Part shown: piece after piece, positions 37,125-47,054 of the stretch
Position numbering within the stretch: the stretch's first letter is position 1
Layout: each line of letters opens with the position of its first letter
Source: Defluviitaleaceae bacterium
Lineage (GTDB): Bacteria; Bacillota; Clostridia; Lachnospirales; WQUN01
Length of the DNA: 64,000 bases
Assembly (NCBI GenBank): GCA_009779835.1
Contig: WRBD01000009.1
Span: 1-64,000, forward strand
Direction of reading: 5' to 3'
Made by a program: the position numbers and the translations under genes
The notes under the pieces: generated by a model
Told to the model about the DNA's origin: nothing
Seen by the model: the letters and a program-made list of their open reading frames with translations, nothing else
Database searches by the model: none

Positions 37125-37922
37125 ATGGGACAAAAAGTTAATCCCCACGGTCTTAGGCTGGGCATAAACAAAGAATGGGATTCCGTATGGTACGCGGAAA
37201 AAGATTTTGCGAAATATCTTTTAGAAGACCATAAAATTCGTCAATTTATAAAAAAATATTTCAAAGATAAAAAACCGGTTCCGGTAGACCCGAAAATCGC
37301 GAGAATCACAATAAAAAGAACGACGAATCGCGTAAAAGTTACACTGCACACCGCAAGCCCGGGTATTATAATTGGGCGCAACGGCGAAGCTATAAAAGTT
37401 TTAACGGATGCGGTTCAGAAATTAATTGACCGCAGCCCAAACGAATACAAAGCCGATGTTGAAATACAGGAAATAAAAAGACCGGAGCTTAATGCGCAGC
37501 TTGTTGCGGAAGTAATAGCGAAAGACCTAGAGAACCGTGTAACATTCCGTCGCGCAATGAAGCAAGCAATGACCCGCGCAATGAAAAACGGTGCGAAGGG
37601 CATAAAAACGGCGGTATCGGGTCGTCTCGGTGGCGCGGACATCGCAAGGACAGAGCATTATCACGAAGGAACAATTCCACTGCAAACATTGCGTGCGGAT
37701 ATAGACTACGGCTTTGCCGAAGCAGACACAACCTACGGAAAACTTGGAGTAAAAGTGTGGCTGTATAAAGGCGAAGTTCTTCCCGGGCAGGAAAGGCGTG
37801 AAGAACGCCCGTTCCGGGCAGAAAGACGGGAAGGAGCAGGTGGCGACTATGCTAATGCCAAAAAGGGTAAAAAGACGCAAGCAGTTCCGCGGTCGAATGA
37901 CCGGAAAAGCCCTGCGCGGTAA
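37125..37922 (+). CDS. rpsC: Small ribosomal subunit protein uS3 with extended C-terminus
   Basis: 265 residues; most bacterial S3 proteins have about 210-235. Core features are '[20 protein letters not shown]', the KH-domain '[16 protein letters not shown]' and '[20 protein letters not shown]'. After the usual end ('[16 protein letters not shown]') a Gly/Lys/Arg-rich tail continues about 30 residues. The tail is read through the rplP ribosome binding site and first 24 codons of rplP in another frame. S3 has mRNA helicase activity with S4 and S5 at the entry channel. Confidence 0.96.
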   Translation: MGQKVNPHGLRLGINKEWDSVWYAEKDFAKYLLEDHKIRQFIKKYFKDKKPVPVDPKIARITIKRTTNRVKVTLHTASPGIIIGRNGEAIKVLTDAVQKLIDRSPNEYKADVEIQEIKRPELNAQLVAEVIAKDLENRVTFRRAMKQAMTRAMKNGAKGIKTAVSGRLGGADIARTEHYHEGTIPLQTLRADIDYGFAEADTTYGKLGVKVWLYKGEVLPGQERREERPFRAERREGAGGDYANAKKGKKTQAVPRSNDRKSPAR

Positions 37923-38307
37923 TACAATCACTTACGGATCATTTGGGCTTATTGCAATGGAGCCAACATGGATAACCGCAAACCAAATTGAAGCGGCACG
38001 TATCGTTTTGAACAGAACTATGAAACGCGGCGGTAAAGTCTGGATAAAAATTTTCCCCGACAAGCCCGTTACGGAAAAACCCGCCGAAACCCGCATGGGT
38101 AGCGGTAAGGGTTCGCCGGAATACTGGGTAGCGGTTGTAAAGCCCGGTCGTGTAATGTTCGAGATTGCCGGTGCGGACGATGAAACTTCACGCCGTGCGT
38201 TGAAATTGGCAAGTTACAAACTGCCGATTCGTTGTAAAGTTGTCTCGAAAGAAGAACTTGAAGCAATTTTAGCGGAAGCGGAAACGCCCAAAGCTAAAGC
38301 AGAATAA
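37849..38307 (+). CDS. rplP: Large ribosomal subunit protein uL16
   Basis: 152 residues from the ATG at 37849, matching the family start '[17 protein letters not shown]', with AAGGAG 18 bases before it. '[18 protein letters not shown]', '[18 protein letters not shown]' and '[19 protein letters not shown]' are the conserved blocks near the A site. The first 74 bases lie inside the rpsC reading frame, an unusual overlap in a ribosomal operon. Confidence 0.96.
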   Translation: MLMPKRVKRRKQFRGRMTGKALRGNTITYGSFGLIAMEPTWITANQIEAARIVLNRTMKRGGKVWIKIFPDKPVTEKPAETRMGSGKGSPEYWVAVVKPGRVMFEIAGADDETSRRALKLASYKLPIRCKVVSKEELEAILAEAETPKAKAE

Positions 38308-38325
38308 CAAGGAGGCTGGAGTGCT

Positions 38326-38535
38326 ATGAAATCAAAGAAATATCTCGAGTCCCTTAAAGATAAATCCGTGGAAGAATTAAAGGTTGAACTTGTTTCTACC
38401 AAAAAAGAATTGTTCAATCTGCGCTTCCAAAACGCCACCAACCAACTGGATAATACGGCGCGTATAGGCGAAGTTCGTAAGAATATCGCGAGAATTCAAA
38501 CGGTAATGACACAGCGCGCCAAAGGTTTGGCATAG
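38326..38535 (+). CDS. rpmC: Large ribosomal subunit protein uL29
   Basis: 69 residues of two helices: '[20 protein letters not shown]' and '[20 protein letters not shown]'. It binds near the tunnel exit beside L23. AAGGAGG lies upstream. Confidence 0.96.
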   Translation: MKSKKYLESLKDKSVEELKVELVSTKKELFNLRFQNATNQLDNTARIGEVRKNIARIQTVMTQRAKGLA

Positions 38536-38546
38536 GGAGGTAAAAA

Positions 38547-38807
38547 ATGGAGACTCAACGTAATTTGCGTAAAACACGCGTAGGCAAAGTTGTGAGCGAT
38601 AAAATGGACAAAACAATCGTAGTTGCCGTGGAAAACCGAGTAAGACACCCGATAATCGGCAAAATTGTAAAACGCACTTATAAATTGAAAGCTCACGATG
38701 AAGCCAACGAATGCGGAATCGGCGACAGGGTTCGCGTAATGGAAACGCGTCCACTATCGAAAGAAAAACGCTGGCGTTTGGTAACAATCCTTGAGAAAGC
38801 GAAGTAA
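38547..38807 (+). CDS. rpsQ: Small ribosomal subunit protein uS17
   Basis: 86 residues with an OB fold: '[20 protein letters not shown]', '[20 protein letters not shown]' and '[17 protein letters not shown]'. A primary 16S rRNA-binding protein. It begins 11 bases behind rpmC after GGGAGG. Confidence 0.97.
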   Translation: METQRNLRKTRVGKVVSDKMDKTIVVAVENRVRHPIIGKIVKRTYKLKAHDEANECGIGDRVRVMETRPLSKEKRWRLVTILEKAK

Positions 38808-38821
38808 TTGGAGGTTTTAAA

Positions 38822-39190
38822 ATGATACAACAGGAATCAAGATTAGCCTCCGCGGATAATTCGGGAGCAAAAGAACTTTTGTGTATTCGTGTACTTGGCG
38901 GCACGGGACGGCGTTACGCCAACGTGGGCGACATTATCGTGGCATCTGTGAAAGATGCCGCACCGGGCGGCGTGGTGAAAAAAGGCGAAGTTGTAAGAGC
39001 GGTAATCGTCCGCACGGTGAAAGGTCTTTCGCGTAAAGACGGCTCGTCCATTCGCTTTGACGAAAACGCGGCGGTTATTATCAAAGAAGACAAAACGCCG
39101 AGAGGTACTCGTATTTTCGGGCCGGTTGCAAGAGAATTACGCGAAAAGCAATTTACGCGCATCGTTTCTCTCGCACCCGAAGTATTGTAG
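38822..39190 (+). CDS. rplN: Large ribosomal subunit protein uL14
   Basis: 122 residues, the standard length: '[20 protein letters not shown]', '[17 protein letters not shown]', '[20 protein letters not shown]' and '[14 protein letters not shown]'. It forms part of an intersubunit bridge and is the binding site of silencing factor RsfS. Confidence 0.98.
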   Translation: MIQQESRLASADNSGAKELLCIRVLGGTGRRYANVGDIIVASVKDAAPGGVVKKGEVVRAVIVRTVKGLSRKDGSSIRFDENAAVIIKEDKTPRGTRIFGPVARELREKQFTRIVSLAPEVL

Positions 39191-39201
39191 GAGTCGATAT
39201 T

Positions 39202-39525
39202 ATGAATAAAGTTAAAATAAAACGCGGTGATACGGTTCAAGTAATCGCAGGGAAAGAAGTCGGCAGAACAGGTCGTGTTCTTCTGATTGACCGCGAAAAA
39301 AATAAAGTGCTGGTTGAGGGGCTTAATATGCAAGTGAAGCACCAAAAGCCCAACCGCGCTAACCAAGCAGGCGGCATAACTCGCCGCGAAGCCCCATTGC
39401 ACATTTCCAACGTGATGTATTTACACAAAGATAAACCAACCCGACTCGGCTATAAATTAGAAGAGTCGGATGGCAAGATTGTGAAAAAGCGTTACGCGAA
39501 ATCTACGGGCGAAGTGATTGACTAA
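39202..39525 (+). CDS. rplX: Large ribosomal subunit protein uL24
   Basis: 107 residues. A KOW motif lies in '[20 protein letters not shown]', then '[18 protein letters not shown]' and '[19 protein letters not shown]'. It is an assembly initiator that binds 23S rRNA early. Confidence 0.97.
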   Translation: MNKVKIKRGDTVQVIAGKEVGRTGRVLLIDREKNKVLVEGLNMQVKHQKPNRANQAGGITRREAPLHISNVMYLHKDKPTRLGYKLEESDGKIVKKRYAKSTGEVID

Positions 39526-39538
39526 ACGGAGGATTGCA

Positions 39539-40096
39539 ATGAGCAGACTCAAAGATATTTACGAGAAAGACGTTGTAGCCGGAATGATGAAAAAATTCGG
39601 TTATAAAAATAAAATGGCTGTTCCTAAAATCGAAAAAGTAGTAGTTAATATCGGTTTGGGTGAAGCGAAGGAAAACGCTAAGGTAATCGAACACGCAACC
39701 AACGACATCGCAACGATTACGGGTCAAAAAGCGGTTGTAACCAAAGCGAAAAAATCAATTTCGGCGTTTAAGCTTCGTGCTGGAATGCCGGTCGGTTGCA
39801 AAGTTACCCTTCGCGGCACGAAAATGTACAGCTTTGTTGACAGATTAATAAACGTAGCGATTCCGCGCGTTCGTGACTTCCGTGGTGTTAGTGCGGATTC
39901 TTTCGACGGACGCGGAAACTATACGCTCGGCATTAAAGAGCAATTAATTTTCCCGGAGATTTCTTTCGACAAAATAGATAAACTTCGCGGAATGGAAGTA
40001 GTATTTGTAACAACCGCCGAAACGGACGAAGAAGCAAGAGAGCTTCTTGCGCTGTTCGGAATGCCTTTCATTCGTCCAATAGGAGGAACAAATTAA
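39539..40096 (+). CDS. rplE: Large ribosomal subunit protein uL5
   Basis: 185 residues from the ATG at 39539 after CGGAGG; a seven-codon upstream extension overlaps rplX and is rejected. '[17 protein letters not shown]', '[20 protein letters not shown]' and '[20 protein letters not shown]' are family hallmarks. L5 binds 5S rRNA in the central protuberance. The stop shares a base with the rpsN start. Confidence 0.97.
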   Translation: MSRLKDIYEKDVVAGMMKKFGYKNKMAVPKIEKVVVNIGLGEAKENAKVIEHATNDIATITGQKAVVTKAKKSISAFKLRAGMPVGCKVTLRGTKMYSFVDRLINVAIPRVRDFRGVSADSFDGRGNYTLGIKEQLIFPEISFDKIDKLRGMEVVFVTTAETDEEARELLALFGMPFIRPIGGTN

Positions 40097-40281
40097 TGGC
40101 AAAAAAAGCTCTTGTATTAAAAGCTGCAAAAAAACCGAAGTTTGCCGTAAGGGCATACAGGCGCTGTAATATCTGTGGAAGACCTCACGCGACATTGCGT
40201 AAATATGGCGTATGCCGTATATGCTTCCGCGAATTGGCTTATCGCGGGCAAATTCCCGGTGTAAGAAAAGCCAGTTGGTAA
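40096..40281 (+). CDS. rpsN: Small ribosomal subunit protein uS14, zinc form
   Basis: 61 residues, the short zinc-ribbon type of S14 (rpsZ). Ligands are in 'CNICG' and 'CRICF', with the usual '[18 protein letters not shown]' end. Organisms with this form often keep a zinc-free paralog elsewhere for zinc limitation; none is seen here. Confidence 0.97.
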   Translation: MAKKALVLKAAKKPKFAVRAYRRCNICGRPHATLRKYGVCRICFRELAYRGQIPGVRKASW

Positions 40282-40323
40282 AAAATAGTTTTTCATATGA
40301 AGATTTAGCTAGGAGGATTGCCA

Positions 40324-40722
40324 ATGTTATCCGACCCTATTGGGGATATGCTCACGAGAATCCGCAACGCAAACATGGCAAGGCACACAACCGTTGATAT
40401 GCCTTCATCAAAAATGAAAGAATCAATTGCCGCAATTTTGGTGAAAGAAGGCTATGTAAAAGGTTATGAAATAGTGCCTAATGGTGTAAAGAAAACCATG
40501 CGAATAACGCTTAAATACGGCAAAAACAAAAGTGAAAAAGTCATCGCGGGATTAAAGCGCATTTCTAAACCTGGTTTGAGGGTTTATGCGGGTTGCGAAG
40601 ATTTGCCGAAGGTTCTTAACGGGCTTGGGCTTGCGATTGTTTCAACGAACAAAGGCGTTATGACAGATAAAGAGGCTCGCGCAAACGGTGTTGGCGGGGA
40701 AGTCTTGGCTTTTGTGTGGTAA
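40324..40722 (+). CDS. rpsH: Small ribosomal subunit protein uS8
   Basis: 132 residues from the ATG at 40324 (AGGAGG seven bases before); a TTG two codons earlier is less likely. '[18 protein letters not shown]', '[13 protein letters not shown]' and '[19 protein letters not shown]' are conserved. It binds the central 16S domain and in other species represses the spc operon. The end '[13 protein letters not shown]' is typical. Confidence 0.97.
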   Translation: MLSDPIGDMLTRIRNANMARHTTVDMPSSKMKESIAAILVKEGYVKGYEIVPNGVKKTMRITLKYGKNKSEKVIAGLKRISKPGLRVYAGCEDLPKVLNGLGLAIVSTNKGVMTDKEARANGVGGEVLAFVW

Positions 40723-40761
40723 AAATTTCGTAAAAACATTCAATAGAGGAGGTGCAGAATC

Positions 40762-41304
40762 GTGTCAAGAATCGGAAAACTTCCCGTTATTATTCCTACG
40801 GGTGTGACAGTAACAATTGCCGTGGGAAATGAAGTTACGGTAAAAGGTCCCAAGGGAACTTTAAGCCGCAAGTTATCGCCTGACATGACCATCGCACAGG
40901 AAGAGGGCAAGCTGACTGTAACTCGCCCGAATGATTTAAAAAGATTTAAAGCGTTACACGGTCTTACGCGCACACTTATAAACAACATGGTGGTGGGCGT
41001 AACGGAAGGCTATATAAAGCGTTTGGAAATCAACGGAACAGGTTATCGTGCTGCAAAGGCAGGGAATAAACTTACGTTGAACCTCGGATATTCCCATCCA
41101 ATTGAAATGACCGACCCCGAGGGCATTGAAAGTACAGTTGACGGAACAACAAAAATAGCTATTTCCGGCATAGACAAAGAAAAAGTTGGTCAATATGCCG
41201 CGAACATACGCGAAAAACGTCCGCCCGAGCCGTACAAAGGCAAGGGTATCAAATATGAAAACGAATATATCAGACGCAAAGCCGGTAAAGCCGGTAAGAA
41301 ATAG
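40762..41304 (+). CDS. rplF: Large ribosomal subunit protein uL6
   Basis: 180 residues with a GTG start after GAGGAGG. '[18 protein letters not shown]', '[14 protein letters not shown]' and the C-terminal '[19 protein letters not shown]' are family signatures. L6 lies near the sarcin-ricin loop and the factor-binding site. Confidence 0.97.
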   Translation: MSRIGKLPVIIPTGVTVTIAVGNEVTVKGPKGTLSRKLSPDMTIAQEEGKLTVTRPNDLKRFKALHGLTRTLINNMVVGVTEGYIKRLEINGTGYRAAKAGNKLTLNLGYSHPIEMTDPEGIESTVDGTTKIAISGIDKEKVGQYAANIREKRPPEPYKGKGIKYENEYIRRKAGKAGKK

Positions 41305-41318
41305 GCAGGTGACGGAAT

Positions 41319-41693
41319 ATGATAAACAAACCATGTCGCGCAGATGCGCGTAAAAAACGGCATTACAGGTTGCGCCGTAATCTTTCCGGCACCGCAGCCA
41401 GACCGCGGCTTGCCGTTTTCAAGTCGAATAAATATATCTATGCACAATTAATTGACGACGTGAAGGGGCATACCCTTGCAAGCGCGTCTACAATGGATGC
41501 GGCTTTGGTTAAAGCCGACAGTTTGAAAAGCACGTCGAACATTGATGCCGCGAAAGCCGTTGGTGCACAAGTTGCGAAAAAAGCCAAAGCATTAGGCATT
41601 GAAGAAGTTGTTTTCGACAGAGGCGGATATATCTATCACGGAAAAATCGCGGCGTTGGCAGATGCTGCCCGCGAAGCCGGTTTGAAATTTTGA
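41319..41693 (+). CDS. rplR: Large ribosomal subunit protein uL18
   Basis: 124 residues: basic N-terminus '[20 protein letters not shown]', '[17 protein letters not shown]' and '[20 protein letters not shown]'. It binds 5S rRNA with L5. Confidence 0.97.
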   Translation: MINKPCRADARKKRHYRLRRNLSGTAARPRLAVFKSNKYIYAQLIDDVKGHTLASASTMDAALVKADSLKSTSNIDAAKAVGAQVAKKAKALGIEEVVFDRGGYIYHGKIAALADAAREAGLKF

Positions 41694-41711
41694 CCTTTTA
41701 AGGAGTAGGCT

Positions 41712-42233
41712 ATGGCGATGAAAAAGATTGACGCAAATTCCCTTGACATTAAAGACAAGGTGGTTTCGATAAATCGCGTAACAAAAGTTGTAAAAGGCGG
41801 GCGTACGTTCCGTTTTGCGGCTCTTGTTGTAGTAGGCGATGAAGCCGGGCATGTTGGCGTCGGGCTGGGTAAAGCGAACGAAATACCTGAAGCCATTCGC
41901 AAAGGCAAGGAAGATGCGAAGAAAAACATGATATTTCTTGAGAAAAACGAAGATGATTCGTTGTATCATGAAATTATCGGTCACTTCGGCGCGGCGAAAG
42001 TTTTAATGCGTCCTGCTCCCGAAGGAACCGGTGTTATTGCTGGCGGTGCGGTTCGTGCTGTTTTGGAACTCGCGGGTGTTCGCAACGTTGTTACAAAGTC
42101 GATTGGTTCAAATAATAAACATAATGTAGTTAAAGCCACTCTTACGGGCTTGAAAGCAATGAAAACTCCTTCCGTTGTGGCGCGCCTTCGTGGCAAGCCC
42201 GTTGAAGAAATATATGAAGCGAGGAATTCCTGA
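41712..42233 (+). CDS. rpsE: Small ribosomal subunit protein uS5
   Basis: 173 residues. Double-strand RNA-binding fold with '[19 protein letters not shown]', '[19 protein letters not shown]' and '[20 protein letters not shown]'. It helps decoding fidelity and lies at the mRNA entry. Its stop TGA overlaps the ATG of rpmD. Confidence 0.97.
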   Translation: MAMKKIDANSLDIKDKVVSINRVTKVVKGGRTFRFAALVVVGDEAGHVGVGLGKANEIPEAIRKGKEDAKKNMIFLEKNEDDSLYHEIIGHFGAAKVLMRPAPEGTGVIAGGAVRAVLELAGVRNVVTKSIGSNNKHNVVKATLTGLKAMKTPSVVARLRGKPVEEIYEARNS

Positions 42234-42406
42234 TGTTGAAAATCACGTTGGTGCGTTCGCCCATCGGCGCGAAACCTAAGCATAGGGCAACCATTGAAGC
42301 TTTGGGTCTGAGAAAACTTCATATGACCGTAGAGCAAAAAGATAACCCCGCAATCAGGGGCATGATTCACCATGTAAAACATTTAATTAAAGTTGAAGAA
42401 GCTTAG
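42233..42406 (+). CDS. rpmD: Large ribosomal subunit protein uL30
   Basis: 57 residues, a short gene in the gap between rpsE and rplO. It reads '[20 protein letters not shown]', '[19 protein letters not shown]' and '[18 protein letters not shown]', matching L30. The ATG lies inside the rpsE stop (TGATG), so it is translated by coupling. Confidence 0.96.
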   Translation: MLKITLVRSPIGAKPKHRATIEALGLRKLHMTVEQKDNPAIRGMIHHVKHLIKVEEA

Positions 42407-42418
42407 GAGGCTCCTGCT

Positions 42419-42859
42419 ATGAAATTAGGAGAACTTAGACCCGCCGAAGGCGCGACAAGAAAAGCATGGCGGCGCGGACGCGGGCATGGCTCTGGTAATG
42501 GTAAAACCGCAGGGCGCGGGCACAAGGGACAGAAATCCCGTTCTGGAAGCGGCGGTAAAGTAGGATTCGAGGGCGGTCAAATGCCTTTGTATCGTCGTTT
42601 GCCGAAAAGAGGTCATACTTGCCGCAACACCAAAGAAATCGTTGCGATAAACGTGCAGCTTCTTAACGTATTTGAAGACGGCGCGACCGTTGATATCGCG
42701 GCTCTTAAACAAAAGGGTCTTGTGTCGAACCCGCGTGACGGCGTGAAAATTCTTGGCAACGGCGATATCACAAAAAAGCTTACAGTAAAAGTAAATTATT
42801 TCAGCAAAGGTGCTGCGGATAAAATTGAGTCCGCAGGCGGCAAAGCTGTTGCTGTTTAA
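42419..42859 (+). CDS. rplO: Large ribosomal subunit protein uL15
   Basis: 146 residues: 'LGELRPAEGATRKAWRRGRG', 'GKTAGRGHKGQKSRSG', 'GFEGGQMPLYRRLPKRG' and the C-terminal globular part. A late assembly protein with a long extension into 23S rRNA. AGGAGG lies upstream. Confidence 0.97.
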   Translation: MKLGELRPAEGATRKAWRRGRGHGSGNGKTAGRGHKGQKSRSGSGGKVGFEGGQMPLYRRLPKRGHTCRNTKEIVAINVQLLNVFEDGATVDIAALKQKGLVSNPRDGVKILGNGDITKKLTVKVNYFSKGAADKIESAGGKAVAV

Positions 42860-42907
42860 CTTCATCTGAATGGGGCGAAGCCCCAAACCCCAACCGAGGT
42901 GGTATAG

Positions 42908-44227
42908 TTGTTCAAAATATTCGCCAATGCTTGGCGCGTTGAAGATATTCGCAAAAAAATATTATTCATTTTGTTGTTACTGTTTATCTATCGAGTGGGC
43001 GCAATTCTTGTTCCGCTTCCGGGCATAGATTTGGAAGCGTTGGCGTATTGGAGAAACCCCGCCGGTGGTGCAGGCGATGCCGTAATGACATTTTTCTCTT
43101 TGCTTATGGGCGGCGAACTTGGTACGGTTTTTGCGATGGGTATCGCGCCATACATTACAGCTTCGATTATAATGCAACTTCTGACTTATGCTATTCCCGT
43201 GCTTAGTCAAATGCAAAAAGAAGACGAGGAAGGGCGCAAAAAAATTCAGCAGATTACACGTTATCTTGCTGTAGGGCTTGCTGCGCTTCAAGCCGCCGGA
43301 ATGGTGTTTTCTTATACGCGTTACGGTGCGCAGTTTGGCATTGAAACGATTAATCTGTTCGCACATCAAAATATGTTCGTGTACATCGTTGCAACCGTTT
43401 CGATGATGACCGGTACGATTTTCATTATGTGGCTCGCGGAGCTTTTAACAGAAAAAGGTATCGGAAACGGCGCGTCGTTCTTGATTTTCGCTAATATCTT
43501 GGCAGGGCTTCCTGCCGGGTTTATGACTTTTTGGAATATGCTTACCGCTGAACCCGATATTTTAACGATTCTTCTAGTTGTATTTTTATTGGCTACCTTC
43601 GCACTGATTATCGCGTTTGTTGTGCTTGTGCATGAGGGTGAAAGGCGTATTCCTGTGCAATATTCGCGTAAAGCAGCGGCGGGAAGCGGCTTTAAAGGGC
43701 CGCAGCAGTATATTCCCTTGAAAGTAAACATCGCGGGCGTTCTCTCAATCATCTTCGCAATGTCGTTGCTTGGTTTCCCCGTGCAAATTGCGCAGTTTTT
43801 CCCTAACGCAACTTTTATTAACAATGTAGCGCGGTTTGTTGATTTCCGTGACTTACACTGGGCGGGCGCAATCATTTATGTAGTTTTGATTTTTGCCTTT
43901 ACACATTTCTATACATCTTTTGCCGTTAATCCGATTGAGATGGCAGAGGGTTTGAAGAAAAACGGCGGCTTTATCCCCGGAATCCGTCCGGGTAAGCCGA
44001 CAAGCGATTTCATTCAGACAACCGTAAATCGTTTATCTTGGATTGGCGCATGTTTTTATGCATTAATCGCAATGACCCCAATACTGATGGGGCAACTTGT
44101 TCCCCAAATGGCGCATATCGCGTTCGGCGGAACGTCGCTCTTGATTGTAACGGGTGTTGCTCTTGAATTCGTGAAACAACTCGAAAGCCAGCTTCTTATG
44201 CGTCATTATAAAGGATTCCTCGAGTAA
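42908..44227 (+). CDS. secY: Protein translocase channel subunit SecY
   Basis: 439 residues with ten membrane helices; it forms the membrane pore with SecE and SecG. It begins at TTG behind GAGGTGG. 'YRVGAILVPLPGID' (helix 1), 'MQKEDEEGRKKIQQITRY', 'GIGNGASFLIF', 'RRIPVQYSRKAAAGSGFKG' and 'NPIEMAEGLKKNGGFIPGIR' are characteristic. The non-ATG start may lower its translation relative to the ribosomal proteins. The next gene starts two bases after its stop and is map; adk, usually here, is absent. Confidence 0.97.
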   Translation: MFKIFANAWRVEDIRKKILFILLLLFIYRVGAILVPLPGIDLEALAYWRNPAGGAGDAVMTFFSLLMGGELGTVFAMGIAPYITASIIMQLLTYAIPVLSQMQKEDEEGRKKIQQITRYLAVGLAALQAAGMVFSYTRYGAQFGIETINLFAHQNMFVYIVATVSMMTGTIFIMWLAELLTEKGIGNGASFLIFANILAGLPAGFMTFWNMLTAEPDILTILLVVFLLATFALIIAFVVLVHEGERRIPVQYSRKAAAGSGFKGPQQYIPLKVNIAGVLSIIFAMSLLGFPVQIAQFFPNATFINNVARFVDFRDLHWAGAIIYVVLIFAFTHFYTSFAVNPIEMAEGLKKNGGFIPGIRPGKPTSDFIQTTVNRLSWIGACFYALIAMTPILMGQLVPQMAHIAFGGTSLLIVTGVALEFVKQLESQLLMRHYKGFLE

Positions 44228-44228
44228 A

Positions 44229-44975
44229 ATGGCGGTTTTCATCAAGAATGACGAACAAATTTCATATATGAGAACTGCAAGCAAAATTTGCGCAAGAGCT
44301 CACGAAATGCTTGCTAAGTATATTAAACCGGGCATCACAACAGTGGAACTTAGTGCGATTGCTGAGGATTTTATCCGAAGTAATGACTGCAAACCGTCTT
44401 TTCTTGGGTATCGTGGTTTTCCGGCGGCAATCTGCACCAGTGTCAACGATGAAGTAATTCATGGTGTACCCGGTTTAAGGAAGCTTTTAAGCGGCGATAT
44501 TATTAGTATTGATATCGGAGTATGCTTTAAAAGATTTCATGGCGACGCGGCTCGAACTTTCGCGGTCGGAAAAATTGATGAGATTCATCAGAAATTAATT
44601 GATGTTACGAAGCAAGCTTTTTTCGCGGGAGTGAAAAACTGCACAGAGGAAAACAGACTTCACGACATTTCCAATGCAATTGACGATTATGTAAAACCAT
44701 TTGGTTTCGGCATAGTGGCGGAATGGTGCGGACACGGAGTTGGACGGCAGGTTCACGAAGACCCGCAAATTCCCCACACACGGCAAGAAAAACGCGGCCC
44801 GCGCATACGGCGCGGAATGACACTGGCGATTGAGCCTATGATTAATATTGGCACGCACGACATACACATGACAGACGATACTTGGACGGTAATTACCAAA
44901 GACGGAAAATATTCTGCACATTATGAAAACACAGTGTTAGTAACCGACGGGGAACCGGAGATTTTAACCTTATGA
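44229..44975 (+). CDS. map: Methionine aminopeptidase, type I
   Basis: 248 residues. It removes the N-terminal Met from new proteins. Metal ligands appear in order: 'DIISIDIGVCF' (Asp), 'HGDAARTFAVG' (Asp), 'WCGHGVGRQVHEDPQIPH' (His), 'TLAIEPMINIG' (Glu) and 'SAHYENTVLVT' (Glu). It is spaced two bases from secY and overlaps the KOW gene by four (ATGA). Confidence 0.97.
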   Translation: MAVFIKNDEQISYMRTASKICARAHEMLAKYIKPGITTVELSAIAEDFIRSNDCKPSFLGYRGFPAAICTSVNDEVIHGVPGLRKLLSGDIISIDIGVCFKRFHGDAARTFAVGKIDEIHQKLIDVTKQAFFAGVKNCTEENRLHDISNAIDDYVKPFGFGIVAEWCGHGVGRQVHEDPQIPHTRQEKRGPRIRRGMTLAIEPMINIGTHDIHMTDDTWTVITKDGKYSAHYENTVLVTDGEPEILTL

Positions 44976-45241
44976 CACGCGGAACGATTGTTTTTTCAAA
45001 ATTCGGACGCGACAAAGGCAAAGCGATGGTGGTTCTTGAAGGTGATGGGGAAATTTTAAAGTTGGCAGACGGAAAACGCCGAACCATTGAAAAGCCAAAG
45101 AAAAAAAAGTTAAAGCATATTCAACCAACGAATTTTCAGATACAAATGCAGCCCGAATGCGGGCGTGCATTACAAGATGCAGATATTCGGAAACAGATAA
45201 AAAATTTTTTGAGTAAAACGGCACCGACCGGAGGGAGGTAA
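44972..45241 (+). CDS. KOW-domain RNA-binding protein (L14e-like)
   Basis: 89 residues with a KOW-type start 'RGTIVFSKFGRDKGKAMVVL' followed by a very basic stretch ('KRRTIEKPKKKKLKHIQPTN'). It resembles the small L14e/L6e/L27e-like KOW proteins coded between map and infA in many Clostridia. Location suggests a ribosome- or rRNA-binding role; the precise function is not known to me. Confidence 0.88.
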   Translation: MTRGTIVFSKFGRDKGKAMVVLEGDGEILKLADGKRRTIEKPKKKKLKHIQPTNFQIQMQPECGRALQDADIRKQIKNFLSKTAPTGGR

Positions 45242-45247
45242 AGCGCA

Positions 45248-45466
45248 TTGTCAAAAGACGATGTAATTGAAGTAGAAGGCAAAGTTTTAGAAAAACTGCC
45301 TAACGCTACGTTCCAAGTTCAACTGGAGAACGGACATATTATTCTTGCGCACATATCCGGAAAATTAAGGATGAATTTCATTCGGATAATCCCCGGGGAC
45401 AAGGTGCTGATTGAGATGTCACCGTATGATTTAACAAAGGGAAGAATTGTCTGGAGAGACAAGTAG
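45248..45466 (+). CDS. infA: Translation initiation factor IF-1
   Basis: 72 residues, exactly the family length, OB fold: '[20 protein letters not shown]', '[20 protein letters not shown]' and '[20 protein letters not shown]'. TTG start after GGAGGG. IF-1 occupies the A site during initiation. Confidence 0.97.
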   Translation: MSKDDVIEVEGKVLEKLPNATFQVQLENGHIILAHISGKLRMNFIRIIPGDKVLIEMSPYDLTKGRIVWRDK

Positions 45467-45477
45467 GAGGAAAAACA

Positions 45478-45591
45478 ATGAAAGTAAGACCATCGGTTAA
45501 GCCGATTTGTGAAAAATGCAAAGTTATAAGGCGCAAACGCGCTATAAGAGTCATTTGTGAAAATCCCAAGCATAAGCAGAGACAAGGCTAG
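45478..45591 (+). CDS. rpmJ: Large ribosomal subunit protein bL36, zinc form
   Basis: 37 residues in the gap between infA and rpsM, after GGAGG. '[20 protein letters not shown]' and '[17 protein letters not shown]' give the C-x2-C ... C-x4-H zinc site of the standard L36. Confidence 0.97.
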   Translation: MKVRPSVKPICEKCKVIRRKRAIRVICENPKHKQRQG

Positions 45592-45603
45592 GAGGAAATT
45601 TTT

Positions 45604-45972
45604 ATGGCACGTATTGCAGGTGTTGACTTGCCGCGCGAAAAACGGGTTGAAATCGGGCTTACCTATATTCACGGAATAGGCCGCCCAAGTTCTAAAAGAA
45701 TTTTAGCGGAAGCGGGAATCAATCTTGACACTCGCGTTCGCGATTTAACCGATGACGAAGTTATAAAAATTCGTAGTGTTATAGAATCGACACAAGTGGT
45801 GGAAGGTGACTTGCGCCGTGATGTGGCATTGAATATTAAACGGCTGGTGGAAATCGGCTGTTATCGTGGTGTGCGTCACCGTAAAGGTTTGCCTGTTCGT
45901 GGACAGCGTACTCGCACAAACGCACGCACACGCAAGGGTAAAGCTAGAACAGTTGCCAATAAGAAGAAATAG
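45604..45972 (+). CDS. rpsM: Small ribosomal subunit protein uS13
   Basis: 122 residues: '[19 protein letters not shown]', '[19 protein letters not shown]', '[19 protein letters not shown]' and '[17 protein letters not shown]'. A 30S head protein that contacts the 50S subunit and the P-site tRNA. Confidence 0.98.
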   Translation: MARIAGVDLPREKRVEIGLTYIHGIGRPSSKRILAEAGINLDTRVRDLTDDEVIKIRSVIESTQVVEGDLRRDVALNIKRLVEIGCYRGVRHRKGLPVRGQRTRTNARTRKGKARTVANKKK

Positions 45973-45984
45973 CGGAGGTCAGTA

Positions 45985-46386
45985 ATGCCAAAAAAACAAG
46001 TTAAAAGAGCGGCAACACGCCGCAGGCGCGATAGAAAGTTTGTTGACAGAGGGCAGGTTCATATTCAATCGTCGTTTAACAATACGATTGTTACAATAAC
46101 AGACGCTGTTGGTAATGCTCTTAGTTGGGCATCCGCAGGACAACTTGGTTTCCGAGGAAGCCGTAAGTCTACACCGTATGCGGCGCAAATGGCTGCCGAT
46201 ACCGCAACTGTTGCGGCAAAAGAATACGGACTTAAAACAGTAGAAGTTTTCGTAAACGGGCCGGGCAGCGGTCGTGAAGCCGCAATCCGAGCTTTGCAAG
46301 CCGCAGGTCTTGAAGTAACTATGATAAAAGACGTAACGCCCGTACCGCATAATGGTTGCCGCCCACCAAAGCGCAGACGTGTCTGA
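45985..46386 (+). CDS. rpsK: Small ribosomal subunit protein uS11
   Basis: 133 residues: '[18 protein letters not shown]', '[20 protein letters not shown]', '[12 protein letters not shown]' and '[18 protein letters not shown]'. It lies on the 30S platform near the mRNA exit. The Asn-Gly in 'HNGCRPP' is the conserved isoaspartate site. Confidence 0.98.
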   Translation: MPKKQVKRAATRRRRDRKFVDRGQVHIQSSFNNTIVTITDAVGNALSWASAGQLGFRGSRKSTPYAAQMAADTATVAAKEYGLKTVEVFVNGPGSGREAAIRALQAAGLEVTMIKDVTPVPHNGCRPPKRRRV

Positions 46387-46406
46387 TTATTAGGAGGATT
46401 TAATTT

Positions 46407-47033
46407 ATGGCGAGATATACTGGCCCTGTTTGCAGGCTTTGCCGCAGGGAAGGCGAAAAACTTTTTCTAAAAGGGGAAAAATGCTCTAAGGGTATTTGTC
46501 CTGTAAATAAGCGTCCGACCGCACCCGGACAACACGGTACAAGCCGTAAAAAACTTTCCGAGTATGGTCAGCAAACGCGCGAGAAGCAAAAAACCAAACG
46601 CATTTACGGTATTTTAGAAAAACAGTTCCGTAAATATTTCGAGATTGCGCGCAGTACTCCCGGCGTTACAGGTGAAAACTTGTTGCGTCTATTGGAGCAA
46701 AGGCTGGACAATGTTGTCTATCGGCTTGGATACGGGCGTTCGCGCACGGAAGCGCGTCAAATTGTCCGTCATAATTTAATCACCGTAAACGGCAAGAAGG
46801 TTAATATACCTTCTTATCAGGTGAAAGTCGGCGATGTTATTCAGGTGCGAGATAAATCCAAAAGTTTACAGCGTTTCAAAGATGTGCTTGACGTAACGGG
46901 TATGCGTGCGATTCCCGAATGGCTTACATCAGATTCGGAGAATTTCCGCGGTACAGTTGCCTCAAAACCGCTTCGCGAGCATATTACGTATGACTTGCGT
47001 GAAACGCTTATCGTTGAGCTTTATAGTAAGTAA
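46407..47033 (+). CDS. rpsD: Small ribosomal subunit protein uS4, zinc form
   Basis: 208 residues. Four cysteines near the N-terminus ('[18 protein letters not shown]', then 'CPVNKRP') form the zinc-binding variant of S4. The S4 RNA-binding domain '[20 protein letters not shown]' and '[20 protein letters not shown]' follow. S4 starts 30S assembly and often regulates the alpha operon. Together with S14 and L36 the cluster has all zinc forms. Confidence 0.97.
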   Translation: MARYTGPVCRLCRREGEKLFLKGEKCSKGICPVNKRPTAPGQHGTSRKKLSEYGQQTREKQKTKRIYGILEKQFRKYFEIARSTPGVTGENLLRLLEQRLDNVVYRLGYGRSRTEARQIVRHNLITVNGKKVNIPSYQVKVGDVIQVRDKSKSLQRFKDVLDVTGMRAIPEWLTSDSENFRGTVASKPLREHITYDLRETLIVELYSK

Positions 47034-47054
47034 TTAAAGGGAGGTTGACGCAGT

